From: Humibacillus xanthopallidus
GTDB taxonomy: Bacteria > Actinomycetota > Actinomycetes > Actinomycetales > Dermatophilaceae
NCBI RefSeq assembly: GCF_006716675.1
Contig: NZ_VFPM01000005.1
Span: 124,001 to 188,000 of the forward strand
Reading direction: 5' to 3'
Length of the DNA stretch: 64,000 nt
Shown: piece after piece, positions 34,434 to 42,949 of the stretch
How the letters are laid out: each line of letters opens with the position of its first letter
Numbering within the stretch: the first letter of the stretch is position 1
Notes under the pieces: model-generated
The model's database searches: none
Seen by the model: only the letters and a program-made list of their open reading frames with translations
What the model was told of the DNA's origin: nothing
Made by a program: the position numbers and the translations under genes

Positions 34434-35465
34434 ATGGACGACCCGACCCACACCACCCCGGAGCTCGGTGCGATCGAGCACGGTCTGCCGGCGACCATGC
34501 GTGCCGCCTCACGGCGTGCCTACGGATCGGCGGCCGACGTCGTGGTCGACACGGTGCCGCGCCCCGAGCCCGGAGCCGACGAGGTCCTCGTAAAGGTCAC
34601 GGCAGCCGGCCTGGACCGTGCCACCCTGCACCTGCTCGACGGGAAGCCCTACGTCGCCCGCGCCGCGCTCGGACTGCGGCGCCCGCGGCGGACCATCCTC
34701 GGCCAGCAGGTGGCCGGCGAGGTCGTCGCCCTGGGCGCCGACGTCACCGGTGTGTCGGTGGGCGACCGCGTCTTCGGCACGGCAGCCGGGTCCTACGCGG
34801 AGTATGCGGTCGCCAAGCCGTCCACCCTCGCGCGGACTCCCGAGGAGCTCACCGACGAGGACGCATCGACCCTCGGGGTCTCCGGAATCACGGCCCACGA
34901 GGCAGTCGTGGGCCAGGGCAAGGTGCGGCTCGGGCAGCACGTTCTCGTGCTCGGCGCGTCGGGCGCCGTGGGGACGTATGCGGTGCAGCTCGCCACCCAT
35001 CTCGGCGCCCACGTCACCGGGGTGTGCAGTGCGACGAAGCTCGAGCTCGTCCGAGGCCTCGGCGCCGAGCGCGCGTTCGACTACCGGGCCAGCTCGCTCG
35101 CCGACCTGGGATCGGCCTTCGACGTGATCATCGACATCGCGGGGAACCGGCGGCTGGGCGAGCTGCGTTCGGCGCTCACTCCGGACGGTGCGCTCGTCAT
35201 CGTCGGCGGAGAAGGTGGCGGCCCGTTCCTGGGCGGTATCCAACGCAATCTCTTTGCAGCAGTGACGAATCCCTTCACCCGCCAACGCCTTCAGTGGTTC
35301 GTCTCGATGCCGACCACGGAGCGGTGCACCCGGCTGGCCGAGCTGCTGACGGCCGGCTCGATCCAGCCACCGGTGGACCGTCGGGTGGGCCTGGAGGGGG
35401 TCAGGGGCGGCATCGAGGCGATGCAACGCGGCGAGCTGCGCGGTCACGTGATCGTCTGTCCGTGA
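34434..35465 (+). CDS. MDR family NAD(P)-dependent oxidoreductase (quinone reductase-like)
   Basis: A 343-residue medium-chain dehydrogenase. GroES-like N-terminal domain (DEVLVKVTAAGLDRATLHLLDG, GQQVAGEVVALG); Rossmann motif LGASGAVGTYAVQLATHLG. No structural-zinc Cys cluster is visible, so it belongs to the zinc-free quinone oxidoreductase side. The ATG at 34434 follows GGAGGA by 7 bp and is preferred over the upstream in-frame GTG. Likely regulated by the divergent TetR. Confidence 0.87.
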   Translation: MDDPTHTTPELGAIEHGLPATMRAASRRAYGSAADVVVDTVPRPEPGADEVLVKVTAAGLDRATLHLLDGKPYVARAALGLRRPRRTILGQQVAGEVVALGADVTGVSVGDRVFGTAAGSYAEYAVAKPSTLARTPEELTDEDASTLGVSGITAHEAVVGQGKVRLGQHVLVLGASGAVGTYAVQLATHLGAHVTGVCSATKLELVRGLGAERAFDYRASSLADLGSAFDVIIDIAGNRRLGELRSALTPDGALVIVGGEGGGPFLGGIQRNLFAAVTNPFTRQRLQWFVSMPTTERCTRLAELLTAGSIQPPVDRRVGLEGVRGGIEAMQRGELRGHVIVCP

Positions 35466-35567
35466 CCCGGACCTCACCGGCCGCAGTCGCAGCGCAGCCC
35501 GCCGAAGGGCGACCCTCGACCCGGTCGGGCCGACAACCTGCTGCCGGCTGCGTGTCATGGTTGGAGC

Positions 35568-36182
35568 GTGAGTGACGAGCTGCCCGCCCTGACGGTCGCG
35601 GATGGTGCCGCGTGGCGCGCCTGGCTTCACGAGCACCACGGTGACTCGCGGGGCGTGTGGCTGACCCTGGCCAAGAAGGGCGCCGACGCGCCGACGAACC
35701 TCACCTATGACGCCGCGCTCGAGGAGGCGCTCTGCCACGGCTGGATCGACGGGCAGGTCCGCGGCGGTGACGAGCGCAGCTACCGGCAGCGCTTCACTCC
35801 CCGTACTCCGCGCAGCGGGTGGTCGAAGCGCAACGTCGGCATCGTCGGGAGGCTGACGGCGGAAGGGCGCATGCACGCGGCGGGACTCGCCGCGGTGGAG
35901 CGGGCCCAGGCTGACGGCCGCTGGGACGCCGCGTATGCCGGACCGGCGAGCATCGAGGTGCCGACTGATCTCGCGGGCGCTCTCGACGCGAACCCTGCAG
36001 CACTGACGATGTTCGAGAAGCTCAACGGTCGCAATCGCTACTCCGTCCTCTACCGGGTCGAGACAGCGAAGCGTCCGGAGACCCGGCGCCGACGCATCGA
36101 GCAGCTCGTCGCCATGCTCGCCCGCGGAGAGACCCTCCACCCCAACACTGCGAGCGGGCAGGCTGACCACGACGGTGCATGA
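35568..36182 (+). CDS. YdeI/OmpD-associated family protein
   Basis: A 204-residue protein with the family hallmark LEEALCHGWIDGQVRGGDERSYRQRFTPR and the GWSKRN segment. E. coli YdeI-like proteins are linked to stress and antimicrobial-peptide tolerance; mechanism is not known. GTG start with a close GGAG. The C-terminal helix carries RRRRIEQLVAMLARGE. Confidence 0.83.
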   Translation: MSDELPALTVADGAAWRAWLHEHHGDSRGVWLTLAKKGADAPTNLTYDAALEEALCHGWIDGQVRGGDERSYRQRFTPRTPRSGWSKRNVGIVGRLTAEGRMHAAGLAAVERAQADGRWDAAYAGPASIEVPTDLAGALDANPAALTMFEKLNGRNRYSVLYRVETAKRPETRRRRIEQLVAMLARGETLHPNTASGQADHDGA

Positions 36183-36208
36183 CAGGTGCGCGGCCTCTCC
36201 CAGCCGGG

Positions 36209-36253
36209 CACTGCCGACCCTGCCGACACTGCCGACACTGCCGACACTGCCGA
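36209..36253. repeat. Five 9-bp tandem repeats
   Basis: Units CACTGCCGA at 36209, 36227, 36236 and 36245, with CCCTGCCGA at 36218. It lies in the 135-bp gap before the M48 protease gene and could vary in copy number by slippage. An in-frame reading would give an Ala-Asp-Thr repeat upstream of the protease, but a better start is downstream. Confidence 0.8.
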
Positions 36254-36317
36254 GCGGCACCCTGCTGCACGGCATACGTCAGCATGGGAGGTGCAGAGCA
36301 CGGAAAGGGGGTCGGGC

Positions 36318-37571
36318 GTGACGCCGACCGGGTGGGCCTGGGTGGCGCTGGTCGCGCTTGCCGTCGGGCTGGCTGTCGCGACGTCCGCCCTGGTGCCCTG
36401 GCGGGTACCACGCCCGAGCAACGCCGCCAGAGCTGCGGCGCTGCGCGACGTCCCCGATGACGTGGTCTCCAGGGGTCGAGCCCTGCACGCCGCGCTCCGC
36501 CCGAGCTCCTACGGCTCGCTGCTGGTGGGACTCCTGACGGCACTGCTGCTCGGGCTCACGCCGGCAGGTGCCCGCATCGTCGCCTGGGCGGGGCAGCCGT
36601 TCGGCGGGAGCTGGCTCGCGGAGGCGGTGCTGGGCGGCCTGGCCATCCTCATGCTCACGTGGGTCGCGTCGCTGCCGTTCGCCGCGTGGCGCCACACCGT
36701 GCTGCGCGACTACGGACTGTCCACCCAGAGCTGGCGCGGCTGGGCGGGGGACCGGCTGAAGAGCGTCGTCATCGGGGCGGTGGCGGGCGCGGTCGTGCTC
36801 GCGGGGTTCTACACGCTGACTCAGGCCACGCCGCTCTGGTGGTGGGCATGGGCGGCAGCGGGTGCCGCTGCTCTCGTCGTCCTGCTGTCCTTCGTCGTGC
36901 CGGTCATCGTCGAGCCGGTGTTCAACCGGTTCACCCCGATGCCGGACGGCCCGCTGCGCGATGAGCTGGCCGCCTTGGCGGCCCACGACGGTATGCCGGT
37001 ACGCGACGTCCTCGTCGCGGACGCGTCGCGTCGCACGACCGGGCTCAACGCCTACGTGTCCGGCTTCGGGGCCACGCGGCGCATCGTCGTCTACGACACG
37101 CTGCTGCGCGAGGCGCCCGCCGGCGAGGTCCGCAGCGTCGTCGCGCACGAGCTCGGCCACGCCAAGGACCGCGACCCCGAGACAGGCACACTCCTGGGGG
37201 CTGTCGGCACCGCGGCGGCGGTCGTGGCGCTCTACCTGCTGGGCGGCTGGGATGCCCTGCTCCAGCGAGCCGGGGTCGACTCCATCGCCTCGCCGAGGGC
37301 GATCGGGCTCGTCCTCGCCCTGGGGGCGCTGGCGGGCCTCGTCACCGGACCGCTGCAGAGCCTCGTCTCGCGCCGGGTCGAGGCCCGCGCCGACCAGCAT
37401 GCGCTCCGGCTGACAGGTGACCCCGTCGACTTCGCCGCGATGCAGCTGCGCCTCGCCACCGTCAACATCGCCGACGTCCACCCGCCCCGCATCGAGTACC
37501 TGCTCTTCGCCAGCCACCCCGACACCGTCGAACGCCTGGCCGCGGCGCGCGAGGCCGCGGGCACGGCCTGA
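36318..37571 (+). CDS. M48 family membrane metalloprotease (Ste24/CAAX type)
   Basis: A 417-residue integral membrane zinc protease. About six hydrophobic segments; catalytic HELGH in VVAHELGHAKDRD, with the third ligand Glu in RRVEARADQHAL. The HPP-IEYLLFASHP end is typical of Ste24-type enzymes. GTG at 36318 follows GGAAAGGGGG; earlier in-frame starts would translate a 9-bp repeat. Presumably cleaves membrane proteins; substrate unknown. Confidence 0.88.
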   Translation: MTPTGWAWVALVALAVGLAVATSALVPWRVPRPSNAARAAALRDVPDDVVSRGRALHAALRPSSYGSLLVGLLTALLLGLTPAGARIVAWAGQPFGGSWLAEAVLGGLAILMLTWVASLPFAAWRHTVLRDYGLSTQSWRGWAGDRLKSVVIGAVAGAVVLAGFYTLTQATPLWWWAWAAAGAAALVVLLSFVVPVIVEPVFNRFTPMPDGPLRDELAALAAHDGMPVRDVLVADASRRTTGLNAYVSGFGATRRIVVYDTLLREAPAGEVRSVVAHELGHAKDRDPETGTLLGAVGTAAAVVALYLLGGWDALLQRAGVDSIASPRAIGLVLALGALAGLVTGPLQSLVSRRVEARADQHALRLTGDPVDFAAMQLRLATVNIADVHPPRIEYLLFASHPDTVERLAAAREAAGTA

Positions 37572-37597
37572 GAATCAGCCGGTTATCCTCCACGGCC

Positions 37598-38083
37598 ATG
37601 AAGGGTCCGCAGGGTGTGACGATCCGTCAGGCGGTTCCCGATGACGCCGAGGCGCTGGCGCACCTGCATGTCCTCGTGTGGGAGGAGGCCTACAGCTCGC
37701 TCATGCCGGCCAGCATCTTCGAGTCGCGACGGGCGACCGTTCCCCGTCGGATCGAGGCCTGGCGGCAGAACCTCACGACCCCTGCGGCGCGGACCATCGT
37801 CGCCGAAGATCCCCACGGGCTGGTCGGATTCGCCAGTGTGGGCCCTCCCCGGGACGACGTGGGGGTCGACGACGAGCTCTGGGCTTTGTACGTGCGTGCC
37901 TCCGGGTGGGGGACAGGCGTCGGTCACGCCCTGCTCACGGAGGCGCTCGGGGACAGGCCTGCCTACCTCTGGGTTCTGCGCGGTAACGAGCGAGCCATCG
38001 ACTTCTATCGCAGGCACGGGTTCGTCGAGGACGGCGCCGTCCGATCTGACGAGTACGGCACCGAGGACCGCATGGTCCGCTGA
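37598..38083 (+). CDS. GNAT family N-acetyltransferase
   Basis: A 161-residue acetyltransferase. Starts TIRQAVPDDAEALAHLHV; acetyl-CoA loop is GWGTGVGHALL (RGxGxG-like); the end NERAIDFYRRHGFVEDG is the classic motif B. Substrate unknown. Follows the M48 gene by 26 bp. Confidence 0.9.
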   Translation: MKGPQGVTIRQAVPDDAEALAHLHVLVWEEAYSSLMPASIFESRRATVPRRIEAWRQNLTTPAARTIVAEDPHGLVGFASVGPPRDDVGVDDELWALYVRASGWGTGVGHALLTEALGDRPAYLWVLRGNERAIDFYRRHGFVEDGAVRSDEYGTEDRMVR

Positions 38084-38110
38084 CGTCTGCGCCGGGTCTA
38101 CGCTGCGCAG

Positions 38111-38428
38111 ATGACCCTGGAAGAGGTCGTCCGCTACGTGGAGTCGCTCCCGCACGTCAAGCGCAAAGGGACCGAGGCCCAGCCGGCCTGGTACGTCCAT
38201 GACCGGCTCGTCGTACGCCAGCAGGACTCCCAGACGCTCGTGATCCGGGTCCCGCTGAGCAGGCGAGAGTCGTTGCTCGAGGAGTACCCGGACACCTTCG
38301 GGGTGCCGCCGCGCATGGAGGCGCACCACAAGGTCGAGGCCTACCTCGAGCAGGCCGAGCCCCAGGCTGTTCGCACGGCCATCGACCTCGCGTGGGAGAT
38401 GCAGTGCCGGACGTCCGGAAGTCCCTAG
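38111..38428 (+). CDS. MmcQ/YjbR family DNA-binding protein
   Basis: A 105-residue protein of the YjbR fold: LEEVVRYVESLPHVKRKG at the start, WYVHDRLVVRQQ, TFGVPPRMEAHHKVEAYLEQ. Family members bind DNA weakly or have unknown roles. Stands 27 bp after the GNAT gene. Confidence 0.8.
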   Translation: MTLEEVVRYVESLPHVKRKGTEAQPAWYVHDRLVVRQQDSQTLVIRVPLSRRESLLEEYPDTFGVPPRMEAHHKVEAYLEQAEPQAVRTAIDLAWEMQCRTSGSP

Positions 38429-38488
38429 GTCGCGGACAGGGTGCGGCGTCCTTGGGATGATGCCGACCATGACGAGCGCAGAGTCGTG

Positions 38489-39736
38489 ATGCCCACGACC
38501 CCCACCGCCGACGACGACCGCGCCACCGAGGCCCGCGCCCTCCTCGCACACCTCGGCACCGCGATGATCGCGACCGGGCAGCCGGTGCAGGAGATCGAGG
38601 AGGAGCTCGCCGAGATCGCCGTCGAGCTCGGCTACCCCGACGTCCAGACCGCCGTCGGTCCCACGGGCCTCGTCGTCACCCTCACCGAGGGTGGCCCCGC
38701 GACGCAGCGCTCGGCGCCACCCGGGCTGCGCCTGCACCAGTCGGCGAGCGTGCGGCGCATCCGCTACCAGCTGCTGCAGGGCGAGCTGACGCTCGCGGCC
38801 GCGCGCGAGCAGCTCGCGGAGGTCGCGCGCCGCCCGGTGCGCCACCCGCTCTGGTTGGTCGCGCTCGCCTGGCCCGTGCTCGCCGTCGGCATCGCGCTCA
38901 TCCTGCAGCCGGGCTGGGCCAACGTCGCCGCGGCCGCCGTCGGGGCGGTCATCGTCTTCGGTCTCGTCCAGCTGGCCGAGCGCTACCAGGTGGTCGCGGC
39001 GCTGCTGCCGACGCTCGCCGCCTTCCTCGTCTCCCTCGTCGTCTTCGGCGCCGCCAACGCCGGGCTGCTCGAAGGCCCGCTGCGCACGGTCCTGCCGCCT
39101 CTGGCCGTCCTGCTCCCCGGAGCGCTCGTCGTCAACGGCATGTCGGAGCTCGCCGCCGGGCACATGCAGGCCGGGTCGGCCCGCCTCACCTACGGCCTGG
39201 CGCAGCTCGGCCTCTTCGCGCTGGGCCTGCTGATGGCCACCGCCCTCCTCCGGGTGCCGACCTCGACGCTGACCAACCTCCGCGTCGACGAGATCGGCTG
39301 GGCCGGTGCCGCAGTGGGCCTCGTCCTCATCGGTATGAGCATCTGCCTCATGGAAGGTGTGGCGCTGCGCATGCAGGGGTGGGTGCTGCTCGTGCTGAGC
39401 CTTGCGTTCGCCGCCCAGGTCGGCGGGCAGGAGCTCGGCTCCATCGCCCTCGGCGGCTTCCTCGGCGCGATCGCCGCGAGCCTCGGAGCGAGCGTCGTCG
39501 AGATGCGCCGGCCGCAGCTGGCCCGCCTCGTCCTCTTCCTCCCGGCGTTCTGGCTGCTCGTTCCCGGCAGCCTCGGCCTCGTCGGCGTCACCGAGCTCGC
39601 CGCCGGTCGGGGCACGGCCACCGACGTCGCCCTGGAGCTCATCGGTGTCGCCATCGCCATCTCCCTCGGCCTGCTCGTCGGCTCCTCCCTCGGCCGCTCC
39701 CTCCGCGGGTGGCTGGCCGCGCCCACCGCCCGCTGA
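38489..39736 (+). CDS. Threonine/serine exporter (ThrE-like) membrane protein
   Basis: A 415-residue protein with a soluble N-terminal part (DRATEARALLAHLGTAMIATGQPVQEIEEEL, a ThrP/DUF1212-like domain) and ten hydrophobic segments behind it. The long form joins both ThrE domains (DUF1212 and DUF3815-like). The start is ATG 38489 or the GTG one codon earlier; no strong Shine-Dalgarno. Probably exports threonine/serine or dipeptides. Confidence 0.82.
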   Translation: MPTTPTADDDRATEARALLAHLGTAMIATGQPVQEIEEELAEIAVELGYPDVQTAVGPTGLVVTLTEGGPATQRSAPPGLRLHQSASVRRIRYQLLQGELTLAAAREQLAEVARRPVRHPLWLVALAWPVLAVGIALILQPGWANVAAAAVGAVIVFGLVQLAERYQVVAALLPTLAAFLVSLVVFGAANAGLLEGPLRTVLPPLAVLLPGALVVNGMSELAAGHMQAGSARLTYGLAQLGLFALGLLMATALLRVPTSTLTNLRVDEIGWAGAAVGLVLIGMSICLMEGVALRMQGWVLLVLSLAFAAQVGGQELGSIALGGFLGAIAASLGASVVEMRRPQLARLVLFLPAFWLLVPGSLGLVGVTELAAGRGTATDVALELIGVAIAISLGLLVGSSLGRSLRGWLAAPTAR

Positions 39737-39817
39737 CCGGCGAGGGGCCACCGCACACCACCGTTCGCACAGCAGCGGTATGCCGCGTGGCCGGAGGGGG
39801 CGGCCGATCTGGGATAG

Positions 39818-40225
39818 GGTGAGGAGCTGACCTTCGATTTTGAGTGGCCGGTGTCGATCACCATGCTGTGCATCGTCAACGGTTACGCGCAGTCGTGGCC
39901 TCTCTACACGAAGAACCCACGAGTCCATGCCGTTGCGATCCTGGCCGTGGCAGAGCACGAGCCGCAGGCGACGACCGGCACCTCCCCAACCCCGTCGGCG
40001 CACCCGACCGCAGCCTCGGTGACGGCGAGCGCCGAGGCCACGAAGTACGCGACTCTCTCGGATGCCGCCACACCAGACCATGTCGCGGTGTTCCAGCCCG
40101 TGGTGGTCGATCTCCCCGCCGCCCACCGAGTCGTGCTCCGCATCGACAGTGTCTACTCGGGCACAACGGTCGAGCGCCTGGCCGACACGTCGCTGTCCGA
40201 GATCGAGTTCTGGGCTGCTCGGTAG
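39818..40225 (+). pseudogene. Remnant of a protein with an NADase-type glycan-binding (discoidin-like) domain
   Basis: The open frame begins after a stop at 39815 and reads GEELTFDFEWPVSITMLCIVNGYA, then LYTKNPRVHAVAI and, at the end, VVLRIDSVYSGTTVERLADTSLSEIEFW. These match the beta-sandwich of NADase-type glycan-binding domains, in which pieces such as LTFD...PV, IVNGY and DVYPG..D.AISEI recur. Similarity extends upstream of the first possible start (GTG 39851), and the usual N-terminal part (with the zinc ribbon or membrane anchor and the FDG...TAW segment) is absent. I therefore read it as a 5'-truncated gene rather than an intact small protein. Confidence 0.6.
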
Positions 40226-40305
40226 GAGTGGCGCACTGGTCACCCCACTCACTCGAGGTGCTGGTACCAGAGCGCAGGCAACCACGCGTCGCTTCTCGAC
40301 CGCCC

Positions 40306-41010
40306 TCAGTCGCGAACTGTGCGCGTCGTGGAGTCCCACTTCGAGCGATGGAGGCGTGCGATGCCGTCGAGGATGACGTCGAGGGCGAAGTCGAACTCGA
40401 AGTCCTCGTCGCAGCCGGTGGCATCGGGTCGCCGGGCCCGCGCGTCGGCCGCGATGAGCATGATGCCGGGATAGTCCTGCGGGTCGGGCTCGCCCGACGT
40501 GCGGCGCTTGACCGGCTCCGGCTTCCCCGGAGTCTCGTTGAAGAGCTCGGGACTGAAACCCCAGATTCGGTTGCCGAGCAGGTGCATGACGTGGTGGGTC
40601 AGGTCGGCCGAGAAGCCCGCGCCGAGGAAGAGCTGGGTGAGGCGCTCCATGTGGCCCAGCACCGCCGGGGTCCGCAGCGTCCGCGTCTCGATCGCGCGCC
40701 GGGCCCACGGATGGGCGAGGACCACGGTCCGCGCCCCCAGGATCGTCTCCCGTACCGCCGCGCGCCAGCGGCGCGACGCGCCTGCCCCGGCGACGGGGAT
40801 GTCGCCGATCACGATGGCGACCATGCCGTCGAGCAGGTCGTCCTTGTCGGAGACGTGCTTGTAGAGCGCCATCGGGACGACCCCCAGCGAATCCGCCAGC
40901 CGGCGCATGCTCACGGCGTCGAGCCCCTCCGTGTCGGCGAGGGCGACGGCAGCCCTGAGCACCCGCTCACGGCTGAGCGGCTCTCGAGTGACACCCGGGC
41001 CACGCGGCAT
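40306..41010 (-). CDS. TetR family repressor
   Basis: A 234-residue TetR protein. Helix-turn-helix: LDAVSMRRLADSLGVVPMALYKHVSDKDDLLDGMV; C-terminal domain TetR_C-like with LAHPWARRAIETRTLRTPAVLG. ATG selected at MPRGPGVTREPLS. Divergent from a DUF4386-type membrane protein gene with two palindromic operators between them. Inducer unknown. Confidence 0.88.
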   Translation of the reverse strand: MPRGPGVTREPLSRERVLRAAVALADTEGLDAVSMRRLADSLGVVPMALYKHVSDKDDLLDGMVAIVIGDIPVAGAGASRRWRAAVRETILGARTVVLAHPWARRAIETRTLRTPAVLGHMERLTQLFLGAGFSADLTHHVMHLLGNRIWGFSPELFNETPGKPEPVKRRTSGEPDPQDYPGIMLIAADARARRPDATGCDEDFEFDFALDVILDGIARLHRSKWDSTTRTVRD

Positions 41011-41031
41011 ACGACCTCCTGAGCTTGACGT

Positions 41032-41082
41032 GGTGTACATCGTACGCCTACCGTCGGATTGCAAGGGTGTACGCCGTACACC
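41032..41082. promoter_or_regulatory. Paired TetR-type operators
   Basis: GGTGTACGCCGTACACC (41066-41082) is a perfect 17-bp palindrome; GGTGTACATCGTACGCC (41032-41048) differs at one arm position. Centres are 34 bp apart. They fill the gap between the divergent TetR and DUF4386-type genes and should control both. Confidence 0.7.
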
Positions 41083-41102
41083 TCGATCCCACAGGAGTTC
41101 CG

Positions 41103-41780
41103 ATGTCCCACCCACGCGTCCAGGCCCGAGTGGCCGCGCTGCTCTTCCTCATCACCTGGGTCACGTCGCTCGCGGCTGTCCCGCTCTATGGCGGCTCGGC
41201 CTTCGACGCAGCCGCGCCCCTCGCCGGGCGCACCTCGGTGCTCGTCGGCGCACTCCTCGAAGTCGGCCTCGCGGTGGCGGTGGTCGGCACGTCGGTCGCG
41301 CTCTACCCGCTGCTGCGGTCCCACGGGCACGGCTCCGCCATCGGCTACGTCGCCCTGCGGGGCCTCGAGGCAGGGGTGATCCTCCTCGGCGTCGTCGCGA
41401 TCATCGCGGCTGTCGCCCGTCCGGCGACCACCGCGGGCCCCGGCGTCGATCCGGCCGTGACGGCAGGGTTCCACCTCCTCCACGACTGGACCTTCCTCGT
41501 GGGGCCGGGGCTCATCAACCCCGTCAATGCCGCAGTCCTCGCCGCCCTGCTGCTGCGCCGCCGGCTCGTGCCCCGCTTCATCCCCATCCTCGGTCTCGGA
41601 GGCGCGCTCCTCGTCGCGTTCATGAATGTCGGCGTGCTCTTCGGCCTGACGGGCACTCAACCCCTGGTCGCGCTTCCGCTCTTCGCGTGGGAGATCTCGC
41701 TCGCAGTCGTTCTCGTTCGGCGGGGCATTCGGCCAGCCGCGCCCGTCGCCGCCCAGCGAGCTGAGGTGCTGGCATCGTGA
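41103..41780 (+). CDS. DUF4386-type membrane protein
   Basis: A 225-residue protein with six hydrophobic segments (first ARVAALLFLITWVTSLAAVPLY, later GPGLINPVNAAVLAALLL). DUF4386 members are often regulated by a neighbouring TetR protein, as here. ATG follows AGGAG. Function unknown. Overlaps the next start by 4 bp. Confidence 0.8.
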   Translation: MSHPRVQARVAALLFLITWVTSLAAVPLYGGSAFDAAAPLAGRTSVLVGALLEVGLAVAVVGTSVALYPLLRSHGHGSAIGYVALRGLEAGVILLGVVAIIAAVARPATTAGPGVDPAVTAGFHLLHDWTFLVGPGLINPVNAAVLAALLLRRRLVPRFIPILGLGGALLVAFMNVGVLFGLTGTQPLVALPLFAWEISLAVVLVRRGIRPAAPVAAQRAEVLAS

Positions 41781-42619
41781 GTGCGACTGCGCCACAGGCG
41801 ATTCCGTGGATGCGGCAGCCTGGTCGGCGGTTCTGGCTGCCCACTACTGCCGCCGTGCTCGCCGTGGCCGTTGTCGTCCTGCCCTTCCGGCTCGCAGCGG
41901 TCGGGCCCGGAGGCGGCTTCGCGGATGTGACCGCACTGGGCGACGCCGTGACCTCCGGCTTCGTCGACTTCTGGTCCGCGGGCGCTACCGACCTTCCTAC
42001 CGACCTCGCGAAAGCCGTCGACTTCTGGGCCCGCTTCCACGTCGTCAAGGCGATCCTTGCGGCGGCACTGCTCGTGACCCTCGTCTCGCTCGGGCCGCGG
42101 GTGCTGGCCTCGTCAGTCCGCGCACGGAGCGTGCCGCAGCGTCTGCTCGCGGCTCTCGTCGTCCTTCTGCACGTGTCGGTCGCCGTGCTCGCCCTGCTCG
42201 TCGTGGTGGCGAACATCCAGGGAGCCGTTGCGCCGCTCTCCTCCGTGGTGGGGCTCATGACGGTCACCGGACCCGACCCCGAGCTCGCCGCGAGCACCGC
42301 GGAGGTGCGCCACGCCCTTGCCGCGGGGGAGCACCCGCCCGCTCTGGGCAGGCTGCTCGCCGACTTCACGACCTACCACGTGGTCATGGCGTGGCTCGGG
42401 GGCCTCGTGACGGTCGGGCTGGTCGTGACCGCAGTCCTGCTGTGGCGGCGACGTGCTCGCGTGGCGCGCACCGATCGACGCCTGCGACGGCTGGTTCTCG
42501 CCCTGGCCGGCGGGGTGCTCGTGCTCGCGGGGTTCTTCGGTGTCATCACCGCCGCCAACATCAGCACGGCCGCCCGCCCGGCTCCGGCGCTGCTCGGCTT
42601 CTTCCACGGTGGCGCGTGA
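41777..42619 (+). CDS. Hypothetical four-helix membrane protein
   Basis: A 280-residue protein with hydrophobic stretches near residues 22-45, 92-112, 128-150 and 240-270 and a central soluble segment. GTG overlaps the DUF4386 stop (GTGA), so it is co-translated and probably controlled by the same TetR. I do not recognise the family; a Tyr-His-Val segment (DFTTYHVVMAWLGGLV) precedes the third membrane pass. Confidence 0.7.
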   Translation: MSATAPQAIPWMRQPGRRFWLPTTAAVLAVAVVVLPFRLAAVGPGGGFADVTALGDAVTSGFVDFWSAGATDLPTDLAKAVDFWARFHVVKAILAAALLVTLVSLGPRVLASSVRARSVPQRLLAALVVLLHVSVAVLALLVVVANIQGAVAPLSSVVGLMTVTGPDPELAASTAEVRHALAAGEHPPALGRLLADFTTYHVVMAWLGGLVTVGLVVTAVLLWRRRARVARTDRRLRRLVLALAGGVLVLAGFFGVITAANISTAARPAPALLGFFHGGA

Positions 42620-42642
42620 GCTGACCGGCGGGCGTGCCGGGC

Positions 42643-42852
42643 TCAGTCCTCCATGCGGAAGCCGAGCTTGACGGTCACCTGCCAGTGCGCGACCGCCCCG
42701 TCGACGAGCTGACCGCGAATGTCCTTGACCTCGAACCAGTCGAGGTTGCGCAGCGTCGAGCTGGCTTTGGTGACGGCGTTGCCGACGGCGGCCTCGACGC
42801 CGTCGGGCGACGTTCCGACGACCTCGGAGATTGCGTAGACGTGGTTGGCCAT
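42643..42852 (-). CDS. Dodecin family flavin-binding protein
   Basis: A 69-residue protein that forms hollow dodecamers storing riboflavin, FMN or FAD. Signatures: VYAISEVVGTSPDGVEAAV, LDWFEVKDIRGQL (flavin-stacking Trp) and WQVTVKLGFRMED. ATG chosen at MANHVYAIS; an upstream in-frame start would add 17 basic residues. Stands alone between convergent genes. Confidence 0.93.
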   Translation of the reverse strand: MANHVYAISEVVGTSPDGVEAAVGNAVTKASSTLRNLDWFEVKDIRGQLVDGAVAHWQVTVKLGFRMED

Positions 42853-42949
42853 GGTTCCTCGATCCGATCGACGCACCCGGACTCTCCGAGTCGCGGCTTT
42901 CACGCTAGTCGGGTGGCTGCCGTCGAGGACAGGATCTGTCGGGTCGGAG

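Noticed and set aside
39851..40225. Intact small gene
   Set aside because: Domain similarity continues upstream of the first start codon, so a truncated remnant is more likely.
37583..40708. Long minus-strand open frame of over 1000 codons
   Set aside because: Arg/Gly/Asp-rich composition and overlap with five well supported plus-strand genes mark it as a high-GC antisense artefact.
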